From BACL27 sp964203235 (lineage in GTDB: Bacteria; Actinomycetota; Acidimicrobiia; Acidimicrobiales; Ilumatobacteraceae), in the NCBI GenBank assembly GCA_964203235.1, contig CAXNLE010000001.1, positions 744,001 to 808,000 of the forward strand: a stretch of DNA of 64,000 nucleotides, written 5' to 3'. The notes under the pieces were generated by a model, which worked only from the letters and a program-made list of their open reading frames with translations, searched no databases and was not told the DNA's origin. Every line of letters starts with the position of its first letter. The stretch's first letter is position 1. Of the stretch, positions 51,774-60,112 are shown in pieces. The translations under genes were made by a program, and so were the position numbers.

Positions 51774-54395
51774 GTGACTAGTCACCTCACAGCAACCTCT
51801 AAAAGCGAACATTTTGTTGATCGTGTTGCGCTCACCGTTAATGGTGTAGCCGTCACAGTTCGCAATGATCACCCGCATTTATTGGCGGCTCTTCGCGAAG
51901 AACTAGATATCACCTCACCTAAAGATGGCTGTTCACCAACAGGTCAGTGTGGTTGTTGCACCGTTCTCGTTGACGGTAAGGCCATCGTCAGTTGTCAACA
52001 ATCTCTTGAAAAAGTATCTGGTGCTCAGATCACAACGCTTGAGGGCGTCAGTCAGGCTGAGCGTGATGCATTTGCGAATGCTTTTGCCGCATGCGGCGGT
52101 TTGCAATGCGGATTCTGTATTCCGGGCATTGTCGTTCGAGCCAAAGCGCAGATTGACAAAAAGGGTGCTGACCTAAAACGTGAAGATATGGCACGTCATC
52201 TTGGCGCGCATTTATGTCGATGCACTGGCTACGTCAAAATTCTTGACGCGATTGAAACTGTCGCTAAATCACAGACGCGCGAAATGATCACAACTGGCGG
52301 TCTCGGCGTGCGTGTTAAGAAACTTGAAGCAGAAGCGCTTGCACTCGGCGATCGAGGGTACATCGATGACATGCGCGTTGCTGGAATGTTGCACGCTGCA
52401 TTGGTATTCACACAACATGCGCGAGCAGACGTGCTCGAGATAGACGCAACTGCTGCTTTAGATCAACCGGGCGTCAAAGCAGTTTTCACTGCTGCAGATA
52501 TACCTGGTGAGTTAATGATGGGAATTATCTACAAAGACTGGCCAGTGATGATTCCAGTTGGAGGTAGAACTTCTTACGCGGGTGATGTTTTGGCAATAGT
52601 TGTTGCCGATTCAAGAATCAATGCTCGCAATGCAACCACACACGTCGAAGTTACATATAACCCGCTGTCGCCGATTACTGATGCTCGTAAAGCGATTGAA
52701 ACTAGTGATCTCGCGGTTTGGAAAACCGATAGCAACATTCTGAGTAAGTCGATGTACAAACGTGGCGATTGCGACATGGCATTTGCGGCAAGTGATTTTG
52801 TAGTACGCGAAAAATTTGTAACTCAACGAATCGAACATGCATTTCTTGAACCAGAAAGCACCTTGGCTGTACCGAATATTGATAATGCACGTAAGCAACT
52901 GCATGTATATTCGGGCGGTCAAGGAGTCTGGGATGATCGCAACGACATTGCTCGCATGCTCGCGATTGACAATAGTCAGATAACAGTCACGCTGGTTACC
53001 AACGGTGGCGCCTTTGGCGGCAAAGAAGACATGAGCAATCAAGCACACGCATCGCTGGCTGCCTGGCTATTAGAGTTGCCAGTCAAGTGCACCCTGACTC
53101 GTGAAGAAAGCTTTTTGATGCACGCTAAGCGGCACCCAATCGAAATGGAATACGAATTGGCATGCGATAAGAGCGGCAAACTTACCGCATTGCGAGTTCG
53201 AGCAATTGGTGATTCTGGTGCATACGCCAGTGTTGGCATGAAAGTTCTTGAACGAATGGCCGGTCACGCCAGTGGGCCGTATCAAGTTGCAAATATCGAT
53301 GTTGAAGCAATCGCTGCTCGAACCAACAACCCAGTCTGCGGAGCCTTTCGAGGCTTTGGTGCAAATCAAGCACAATTCGCAATGGAAGGCGTGCTTGACA
53401 GACTTGCCGAGAAGATTGGCATAACGGGCTGGGAGATTCGCTCTAGAAATGTGATTAAACCAGGAATGGTCTGGGGTCCTGGACAGATTATGGATGACGG
53501 ATGTCTTGGCGCAGAATTATGTTTGAACGAAATCAAACCAGAATATGAAGCTGCAATAATTGCGGGAAAAGCGGTTGGTCTCGGTCTTGGTCTAAAAAAT
53601 AGTGGCCTCGGCAATGGTTTCAAAGAGATTTCCAAAGCAGTCGTACATTTCAAACATGACGGTCGCATTGAGGTGCGCCATGGATGGACAGAAATGGGAC
53701 AGGGTATAAATACGGTTGCTGCTCAAGTTGCAGTACACGAACTCGGCGTTGACGCGTCGCTGATAGATGTAATCGTTGATACGACTCGCGAACTCGGCTT
53801 CGGACAAACCACTGGATCGCGTGGAACCCTGATGGGTGCCGGCTCGGTTAAAGATGCTTGCGATGTTGCCCGTGCTGCAAATTTTGCGAAGGGCGTTGAC
53901 CACGTCGGCGAATACCGAGTGGATTGGACAAACAAAATGGGAGAACCCGGAGTCGAAAATCCTGTAATTCACTCAACTTTTAGTTATGCCGCTCAGATGG
54001 TCGTAATTGATCGCGAGACGCAAAAAATTGAGCGAGTTGTTGCTGTGCACGACGTGGGTCGAATAGTCAACCCAACTCTCTGCGAAGGTCAAGTTGAAGG
54101 CAGTGTGCATATGGGTCTTGGTTATGCGCTTACCGAGGAGTTTCCTTCTGATCCGGTCACGGCGTTTCCGACCAATATGACGCTGCGTAGTCTTGGAATT
54201 TTGCGTGCAAAAGATGTACCAAAAATTGAAGTGAAACTAATTGAGTCTGCGCAACCCAATTCTCCGTATGGCATTAAGGGCGTCGGCGAAATAGGTCTTG
54301 TGCCAACAGCGGGTGCCGTTGCGGCGGCGCTAAAAGAACTTGACGGTCAATGGCGCAACACGCTACCGATGCGTCGCGATAAACAAGACGACTGA
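51774..54395 (+). CDS. Molybdenum hydroxylase with fused [2Fe-2S] and molybdopterin domains (XdhD/YgfN-like)
   Basis: 873 residues, GTG start. Residues about 15-170 form the two-cluster Fe-S part: GCSPTGQCGCC (Cys53, 59, 61 and 62, spaced one residue wider than the plant-type norm), then CGFC and CRCTGY. The rest is the xanthine-dehydrogenase-type molybdopterin subunit: GGAFGGKED, NNPVCGAFRGFGANQ, TGSRGTLMGAG and active-site Glu in KGVGEIGLVP. No FAD domain. This fusion matches YgfN/XdhD, the so-called selenium-dependent xanthine dehydrogenase group, usually found with ssnA as here. Substrate: purine or related N-heterocycle, not proven. Confidence 0.9.
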   Translation: MTSHLTATSKSEHFVDRVALTVNGVAVTVRNDHPHLLAALREELDITSPKDGCSPTGQCGCCTVLVDGKAIVSCQQSLEKVSGAQITTLEGVSQAERDAFANAFAACGGLQCGFCIPGIVVRAKAQIDKKGADLKREDMARHLGAHLCRCTGYVKILDAIETVAKSQTREMITTGGLGVRVKKLEAEALALGDRGYIDDMRVAGMLHAALVFTQHARADVLEIDATAALDQPGVKAVFTAADIPGELMMGIIYKDWPVMIPVGGRTSYAGDVLAIVVADSRINARNATTHVEVTYNPLSPITDARKAIETSDLAVWKTDSNILSKSMYKRGDCDMAFAASDFVVREKFVTQRIEHAFLEPESTLAVPNIDNARKQLHVYSGGQGVWDDRNDIARMLAIDNSQITVTLVTNGGAFGGKEDMSNQAHASLAAWLLELPVKCTLTREESFLMHAKRHPIEMEYELACDKSGKLTALRVRAIGDSGAYASVGMKVLERMAGHASGPYQVANIDVEAIAARTNNPVCGAFRGFGANQAQFAMEGVLDRLAEKIGITGWEIRSRNVIKPGMVWGPGQIMDDGCLGAELCLNEIKPEYEAAIIAGKAVGLGLGLKNSGLGNGFKEISKAVVHFKHDGRIEVRHGWTEMGQGINTVAAQVAVHELGVDASLIDVIVDTTRELGFGQTTGSRGTLMGAGSVKDACDVARAANFAKGVDHVGEYRVDWTNKMGEPGVENPVIHSTFSYAAQMVVIDRETQKIERVVAVHDVGRIVNPTLCEGQVEGSVHMGLGYALTEEFPSDPVTAFPTNMTLRSLGILRAKDVPKIEVKLIESAQPNSPYGIKGVGEIGLVPTAGAVAAALKELDGQWRNTLPMRRDKQDD

Positions 54396-54398
54396 ATC

Positions 54399-55469
54399 AT
54401 GGCCAACCAAACTGCAGGCCTTATTTGTGCGCATCATCATCTCTATTCGACCCTCGCCCGCGGTATGCCTGCGAGCGCGAAAACGCCAACAAGTTTCTTA
54501 GAGATCTTGCAACAAATCTGGTGGCGCCTTGATGCTGCGCTTGATGACGAGATGATTTATTGGTCAGCAATGCTTGGTGCCACCGAAGCATTAATGAATG
54601 GGACCACATGCATTATCGATCATCATGAATCGCCAAACTGTATCGAGGGCTCACTTTCGACGATTGCTCGCGCCTGCAAGGCAGTTGGTGTGCGTGTCAA
54701 TACTTGTTATGGCGTCTCAGACCGATGGGATGACAACGGCAACTTGAATTCAAAAGTTTCACCAATTTCGAAGATGACCCAAGCGGCTAAACGTGGTCTC
54801 GCAGAATGTGATCGATATTTGAATGAGGGTGGTCGCGGAATGGTCGGCGCTCATGCTGCGTTTACATGCAGTGATGAGACATTGGTTGCGGCTAGCGAAT
54901 TAGCAACGAAACACAAGACTGGTGTGCATATACATGTGGCTGAGGGATTAGACGACTCACATGCTGGCGCACGACTTGAGAATCTAAGCAAAGAAAACTG
55001 GCTTTTGATTCACGCGGTACACCTTGATCGCAAACTCTCTGGATACGTCGTGCATAATCCCAGATCAAATATGAACAACTCAGTCGGATACGCCAAACCG
55101 AGCACGCTTACAAATAAAGTTTTGATCGGTACAGATGGCATCGGTGCCGACATGCTTGAAGAGGCAAGGTTGGCGTATGTTCGCCTGCGCGAATTCGAGA
55201 TTACTGAGACACCATCAACTGTTTGGTCTTGGATTGAAAATAGTTACGAAATTTTTCCTGAAGCAAAAAATGACAGAGTTACTTTTAACTATGATCACGT
55301 TGACAGCCCTTGGCATGTGGCTTTTACGCCTGGCATCGGCGTAAGCGATGTTGAAGTTGATGGAGAGAAGGTTTTAACATCAGGTTTGCCAACGCGAGTC
55401 GACATTGCTGAAGTTAGAGCGAAGGCATCAGAACAAGCAACACGTTTACATGAAAGGTTGGCAAGTTGA
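54399..55469 (+). CDS. SsnA-like amidohydrolase, short N-terminus
   Basis: 356 residues of the metal-dependent amidohydrolase (TIM-barrel) family, similar to SsnA: CAHHHLYSTLARGMP (metal HxH), WWRLDAALDDE, DHHESPN, HIHVAEG, VHNPRSNMNN and IGTDGIGADM with the catalytic Asp. About 60 residues that normally precede the HxH motif and form the first half of the beta-sandwich are missing; ATG 54399 lies only 3 nt after the hydroxylase stop, and no upstream frame supplies them. The C-terminal beta strands remain (VDGEKVLTSGLPTRV). It may be active in shortened form. Likely deaminates or opens an N-heterocycle. Confidence 0.87.
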   Translation: MANQTAGLICAHHHLYSTLARGMPASAKTPTSFLEILQQIWWRLDAALDDEMIYWSAMLGATEALMNGTTCIIDHHESPNCIEGSLSTIARACKAVGVRVNTCYGVSDRWDDNGNLNSKVSPISKMTQAAKRGLAECDRYLNEGGRGMVGAHAAFTCSDETLVAASELATKHKTGVHIHVAEGLDDSHAGARLENLSKENWLLIHAVHLDRKLSGYVVHNPRSNMNNSVGYAKPSTLTNKVLIGTDGIGADMLEEARLAYVRLREFEITETPSTVWSWIENSYEIFPEAKNDRVTFNYDHVDSPWHVAFTPGIGVSDVEVDGEKVLTSGLPTRVDIAEVRAKASEQATRLHERLAS

Positions 55470-56497
55470 TGAGTCAAAATACAAATAAGAAGTCAGCGCG
55501 AGTTGCGCTTTATCTGCAAGACGCGCACAAAATCTCTGAAGGTATGGAGTTTTCCAAATACGCCGAGGCCAAAGGTTTTGAAGCCGTATGGCAAGCAGAA
55601 AGTCGACTGGTTCGTGAAGCCACGGTGCCAATGGCGGCATTTGCGTCAGTTACGACAACTTTGAAAGTCGGTTCAGGGGTCGTCGACTGTTGGAGTCGTA
55701 ACCCAGCTCGCCTAGCCGCAACATTTTCAACTCTTGATGACTTGGCACCAGGTCGCGTTATTTTGGGAATAGGCGCTTGGTGGGATCCATTGGCGCAGAA
55801 AGTTGGCATCTCTCGCGCCAAACCATTACGCGCAATGCGTGAAATTGTTACGGCCGTGCGTGCTCTTTTGAACAATGAGACAGTGACATTTAACGGCGAG
55901 TTCGTACATCTTGACGGTGTCGAACTTGATTACGTATATCAAGAACGCCGAGCCAAAGACGTGCCGATTTATATTGGTGCAACTGGCATGCAAATGATGG
56001 AGTTAACCGGCGAAATTGCCGACGGAGTCGTGCTGAATTATCTCGTCTCCCCCGAATATAACCAAAAAGCTATGGAGGCATTAACTATTGGCGCCGATCG
56101 TGTCGGTAGATCTGTTGATTCAATAGATCGGCCGCAACTTGTCGTCTGCAGTGTGCACGAAGATCGCAAAACCGCGCTCGATATGGCACGTCAAATGGTC
56201 ACGCAATATCTCGGGCAACAACCTCACATTATGAAAGCATCGGGCGTGCCACAGTCGATTCTTGACAAAGTCGGCTCAGTTCTTACTTGGCCAGCAACTC
56301 ATGAACAGGTTGTTGCAGCATCAAAACATGTTCCCGACGAGATTGTGCAAATGCTCACTGCGAGTGGAACCCCAGCAGAGGCACGACAACGCGTTACGCA
56401 TTATCTCAAGAACGGTGCGACATGCCCAATTTTGTATCCACTTGGCGACGTCAAAGCAATGATTGATGCATTTTCGAATTGGGATGGTGTCTCATGA
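55469..56497 (+). CDS. LLM-class (F420-type) flavin oxidoreductase
   Basis: 342-residue luciferase-like (beta/alpha)8 protein: AEAKGFEAVWQAESRLVREA near the N-terminus, LGIGAWWDPLAQKVG, GATGMQMMELTGEIADGVVLNY, typical of F420-dependent reductases in actinobacteria. It could supply or accept reducing equivalents or oxygenate an intermediate. ATG 55469 overlaps the previous stop by one base. Coupled by ATGA to the FAD subunit below. Confidence 0.86.
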   Translation: MSQNTNKKSARVALYLQDAHKISEGMEFSKYAEAKGFEAVWQAESRLVREATVPMAAFASVTTTLKVGSGVVDCWSRNPARLAATFSTLDDLAPGRVILGIGAWWDPLAQKVGISRAKPLRAMREIVTAVRALLNNETVTFNGEFVHLDGVELDYVYQERRAKDVPIYIGATGMQMMELTGEIADGVVLNYLVSPEYNQKAMEALTIGADRVGRSVDSIDRPQLVVCSVHEDRKTALDMARQMVTQYLGQQPHIMKASGVPQSILDKVGSVLTWPATHEQVVAASKHVPDEIVQMLTASGTPAEARQRVTHYLKNGATCPILYPLGDVKAMIDAFSNWDGVS

Positions 56498-57345
56498 CCG
56501 TGGCAGTTCCGCGGACTTTGCGAGAAGCACTGGCGTTTAGTAGCGCCAACCCGAACGCACAGATTATTCAAGGTGGAACTGACCTGATGGTTGAAATTAA
56601 TTTCAATCACCGAAAACCAACAGATGTGATTGCATTGCGACGTGTCGAAGAAATTCGCACTTATGCATTTACATCTGATAGATCAAAACTCGTCGTTGGT
56701 GCAGGCTTGCCTTATCAAAAAATGGAGCACGGCGAGATCGCCGAATTGTTTCCAGCTTTGGCTCAGGCTGCTCGCACGGTCGGCTCTCCACAAATTCGTG
56801 CCGCCGGTTCAATCGGAGGCAATCTTGGCACTTGCTCGCCTGCTGGCGACGCATTGCCTGTGCTTAGTGCACTAGATGCACTAGTTAATTTACAAACAGA
56901 TACGACATCTCGCGATGTTTCGATACACGATTTCATGGTTGGTGTTAAACGCAATGACCGTCAACCCGGAGAATTAATTATTTCAGTTACTTTGCCGATC
57001 ATCAATGGCTGGCAGGGATACGCCAAAATCGGTGTTAGAAATGCGATGGTGATTTCAGTGGCATCGTGTTGCTTAGTTGTCGACCGCACTCTTGGTTCTA
57101 TAAACGTGGCGCTTGGTGCCGTCGGTCCGACTATTATTCGCTGTCGCGACACAGAACAATGGTTGGCAACAAAAATAGATTTGAAGAGTGTTTCAACTGT
57201 TGCACCAAACCTCTTGAAAGAGTTTGGCGACCGTATCGCTACTGAATCAAGACCGATTGACGATCACCGAAGCACGGCCGCATATCGACGCCACGCTGTT
57301 GCAACATTGTCTCGACGTTTATTAGTGAGGGCGAATACCAAATGA
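56494..57345 (+). CDS. Molybdenum hydroxylase, FAD-binding subunit (CoxM/XdhB-like)
   Basis: 283 residues; the two FAD-pyrophosphate motifs of the family are present as IIQGGTDLMVEI and RAAGSIGGNLGTCSPAGD. It transfers electrons from the Fe-S subunit to NAD or another acceptor. Stop overlaps the small subunit start by ATGA. M-L-S gene order (medium, small, large) as in CO-dehydrogenase-type operons. Confidence 0.92.
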   Translation: MTVAVPRTLREALAFSSANPNAQIIQGGTDLMVEINFNHRKPTDVIALRRVEEIRTYAFTSDRSKLVVGAGLPYQKMEHGEIAELFPALAQAARTVGSPQIRAAGSIGGNLGTCSPAGDALPVLSALDALVNLQTDTTSRDVSIHDFMVGVKRNDRQPGELIISVTLPIINGWQGYAKIGVRNAMVISVASCCLVVDRTLGSINVALGAVGPTIIRCRDTEQWLATKIDLKSVSTVAPNLLKEFGDRIATESRPIDDHRSTAAYRRHAVATLSRRLLVRANTK

Positions 57346-57830
57346 TGCCGAATACTGAGATCTACAGCTTGAAAGTTAATGGCAAGAATCACGAGGTCCG
57401 TGACGCTTGGGTTGGAGAGAGTTTGCTCTATGTATTGCGAGAGCGACTCGGCCTTCCTGGTTCTAAAGGTGCTTGCGAACAAGGCGAATGTGGAAGTTGC
57501 ACGGTGATCATGGATGGTCAGGCAGTTTGTTCGTGTCTGGTGATGGCGGCAACTGCGATCGACGCGGAGATAAAAACGATCGAAGGGCTCACATCAGATG
57601 GTGAACTCACTGAAGTGCAAGATGCATTCATCACCGAAGGTGGAGTGCAATGTGGTTTCTGCACGCCAGGTTTAGTTGTTGCGATTGAACATCTGCTTGA
57701 CAACAATCAGAACCCCACTGAAATTGAAATAAAAGAGGCAATCTCCGGAAACATCTGTCGATGCACCGGCTACGGTCGAATTTTCGAAGCAGTACAGACT
57801 GCAGTTGCTACACGTAAAGCGGCAAGATAG
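57342..57830 (+). CDS. Molybdenum hydroxylase, [2Fe-2S] subunit (CoxS/XdhC-like)
   Basis: 162 residues with CEQGECGSCTV (plant-type cluster), VQCGFCTPGLV and CRCTGYGRI (second cluster). ATG 57342 (or 57345). It overlaps both neighbours and is translated with them. Confidence 0.95.
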   Translation: MMPNTEIYSLKVNGKNHEVRDAWVGESLLYVLRERLGLPGSKGACEQGECGSCTVIMDGQAVCSCLVMAATAIDAEIKTIEGLTSDGELTEVQDAFITEGGVQCGFCTPGLVVAIEHLLDNNQNPTEIEIKEAISGNICRCTGYGRIFEAVQTAVATRKAAR

Positions 57831-60100
57831 TGAGCAGTGCAACAAAAATATCTACGCGCCGAGATATTCTCGGTGCATCGGCACTTCGTCCTGATGGAGC
57901 CGCAAAAGTCTCAGGAAAGTTTGAATTTTCTTCTGACTTACACGCCGAGCACATGCTGTGGGGAGCGACACTGCGCAGTCCACATCCGTTTGCGCGAATA
58001 ATTAGTATTGATTTCTCGGCGGCGTACAAAATTTCTGGCGTTGAAGCAATCATCACTGCGCAAGATGTGCCAGGCAAGAAAACTTATGGTCTGATTGCGA
58101 GTGATCAACCCGTTTTCGCCAGTGAAATAGTGCGTTATGTTGGCGAGCCAATTGCTGCTGTGGCTGCGGACCACCCAGAAACGTGTCGTCGGGCTCTTGC
58201 TGCAATAAAGGTCGTGTACGAAGTTCTTACGCCAATAACAGATGCCGAAATCGCGATACTTCCACAGACGATGCAGATTCACCCAGATGGAAACCTTTTT
58301 CGACATCAACGAATTATTACCGGCGATCAAAATCTTCAAGGTGATGTCGTAGTCGAAGGCACTTACGAAATGGGTATGCAAGACCAAGCCTTTCTTGGAT
58401 TAGAAGCCGCGTTAGCGATACCCGATAGTGGTGGCGCTGGAGTTGAAATGTATGTTGCAACTCAATGGTTGCATGAAGATCAAAAACAGATTGCGGCTTG
58501 TCTAAATTTGCCTCTTGACAAGATTCGATTGACTCTGGGTGGTGTTGGTGGTGCATTTGGCGCCAGAGAAGATATTAGTTTGCAAGTTCATTGTGCATTA
58601 CTTGCTCTGCACACTGGTCGACCGATCAAGATGCAATACAGTCGCGAAGAATCTTTTTACGGTCATGTCCACCGCCACCCTGCAAAGATTTGGATTCGGC
58701 ACCACGCAACACGTAGTGGTGTAATTCAGCGAATTGAAGCTCGCATGGTGTTTGACGGTGGCGCATATGCGTCGACTTCATCAGCAGTATTAATAAATGG
58801 TATTACACATATTCAAGGGCCTTACAAATGCAGCAACGCAACTGTTGATGGTTTCGCAGTGCGAACCAATAACCCACCGTGTGGAGCGATGCGCGGGTTC
58901 GGTGTTGTTCAGGCTTGCTATGCACATGAAAGTCAGATGGATAAATTGGCTGTCGCTTGCGGTTTATCCCCTGTAGCAATACGTCTGGTTAACGCAATGG
59001 TCACTGGTGACAAACTCATAACTGGTCAAGTTGTTGAAAGTGTTGCCCCAGTCGCGCGATGCATCACAGAAACTGACTCTATTGCGATGCCCGCACCGCT
59101 CGCGCTTGATGCAAACCCACTCGAAATTGTTGGTGGTTCTGGGTTGACGTCGCTTCCACACAACATTGTCCGCGGTATCGGCTGGGGTGTGTCTATTAAG
59201 AATTTGATGTACAGCGAGACATTTGATGATTTTGCAACTGCCCGTTGTCAACTACAAGATGGCATCGTGAATTTGAAATATGCAACCGTCGAAGTTGGTC
59301 AAGGTTTTGTAATTCTCGCGCCTCAAATTGCCCGATCTGTGCTTGGCGTCGATGAGGTCGTGATTGATCCTGTAGACACACGAATCGGATCTGCAGGTAG
59401 TACTTCTGCGTCGCGGCAAACTTGGATGAGCGGCGGTGCGGTTGATGGTGCTTGCCGATTAGTGCGTCAGCGGCTGTTCGAACATGTTGGGAAAATACAT
59501 AATATTGACCCGCTGAGACTGATGATCGAGGATACAGATGTCGTTGACATGCTTGGCGAATTTCGTATCAGCGTAATCGAGGCGTCTACTGGGGTGCTGA
59601 TTGAAGAAACGTTTGAACATCACCACCGACCAACCGAAGAACTAGACGAGAACGGCCAAGGCAACTGCCATGTTGCCTTCGCATTCGTCGCCCACCGTGC
59701 TGTAGTTGACGTTGATGTCGAATTGGGACTTGTAAAAGTGATTCAAATTGCCACGGCACAAGATGTTGGCCGTGTTCTCAACCCGATTGCCGCACTTGGC
59801 CAAATCGAGGGCGGCATCGCTCAAGGGCTTGGTTTAGCGGTGATGGAAGAAATTGTTTTAGACAACGGCAAAATGCGCAACCCAAGTTTCACTGATTATT
59901 TGTTGCCGACCACACTTGATGCACCTGAGGTTGTCGCAATCATGATTGAAGAACCAGAGCCACAAGCACCACTCGGTGCCAAAGGTATCGGTGAGCCTCC
60001 GTGTATCTCGGTGACACCCGCGATCGCTGCTGCAATTCGCAATGCAACAGGACGCGACTTACCTCGCGTGCCCATTCGGCCTCAAGATATTTGTTTGTAA
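57830..60100 (+). CDS. Molybdenum hydroxylase, molybdopterin-binding subunit (CoxL/XdhA-like)
   Basis: 756 residues: GVGGAFGAREDISLQVH, NNPPCGAMRGFGVVQ, GSAGSTSASRQTWMSG and active-site Glu in GAKGIGEPPCISV. The active-site loop of CO dehydrogenases (VAYRCSFR type) is not seen, so it is not a CO dehydrogenase but an aldehyde/xanthine-type hydroxylase. GTG start overlaps the stop of the small subunit (TAGTG). Substrate unknown; the partner enzymes upstream point to N-heterocycles. Confidence 0.93.
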   Translation: MSSATKISTRRDILGASALRPDGAAKVSGKFEFSSDLHAEHMLWGATLRSPHPFARIISIDFSAAYKISGVEAIITAQDVPGKKTYGLIASDQPVFASEIVRYVGEPIAAVAADHPETCRRALAAIKVVYEVLTPITDAEIAILPQTMQIHPDGNLFRHQRIITGDQNLQGDVVVEGTYEMGMQDQAFLGLEAALAIPDSGGAGVEMYVATQWLHEDQKQIAACLNLPLDKIRLTLGGVGGAFGAREDISLQVHCALLALHTGRPIKMQYSREESFYGHVHRHPAKIWIRHHATRSGVIQRIEARMVFDGGAYASTSSAVLINGITHIQGPYKCSNATVDGFAVRTNNPPCGAMRGFGVVQACYAHESQMDKLAVACGLSPVAIRLVNAMVTGDKLITGQVVESVAPVARCITETDSIAMPAPLALDANPLEIVGGSGLTSLPHNIVRGIGWGVSIKNLMYSETFDDFATARCQLQDGIVNLKYATVEVGQGFVILAPQIARSVLGVDEVVIDPVDTRIGSAGSTSASRQTWMSGGAVDGACRLVRQRLFEHVGKIHNIDPLRLMIEDTDVVDMLGEFRISVIEASTGVLIEETFEHHHRPTEELDENGQGNCHVAFAFVAHRAVVDVDVELGLVKVIQIATAQDVGRVLNPIAALGQIEGGIAQGLGLAVMEEIVLDNGKMRNPSFTDYLLPTTLDAPEVVAIMIEEPEPQAPLGAKGIGEPPCISVTPAIAAAIRNATGRDLPRVPIRPQDICL

Positions 60101-60112
60101 TTTTTTAATTAC
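60097..60112. terminator. AT-rich inverted repeat at convergent stop codons
   Basis: GTAATT-TTTT-AATTAC contains the stop of the large subunit (60098-60100) and of the helicase (60109-60111). Short stem, so termination would be weak. Confidence 0.4.

Noticed and set aside
51774..54395. Selenoprotein or selenium dependence of the fused hydroxylase
   Set aside because: The family nickname includes selenium, but I see no in-frame TGA or SECIS-like element, and no selenium genes are in the window.
57830..60100. Carbon monoxide dehydrogenase
   Set aside because: The subunit order fits, but the CO-dehydrogenase active-site loop with its Cys is not present.
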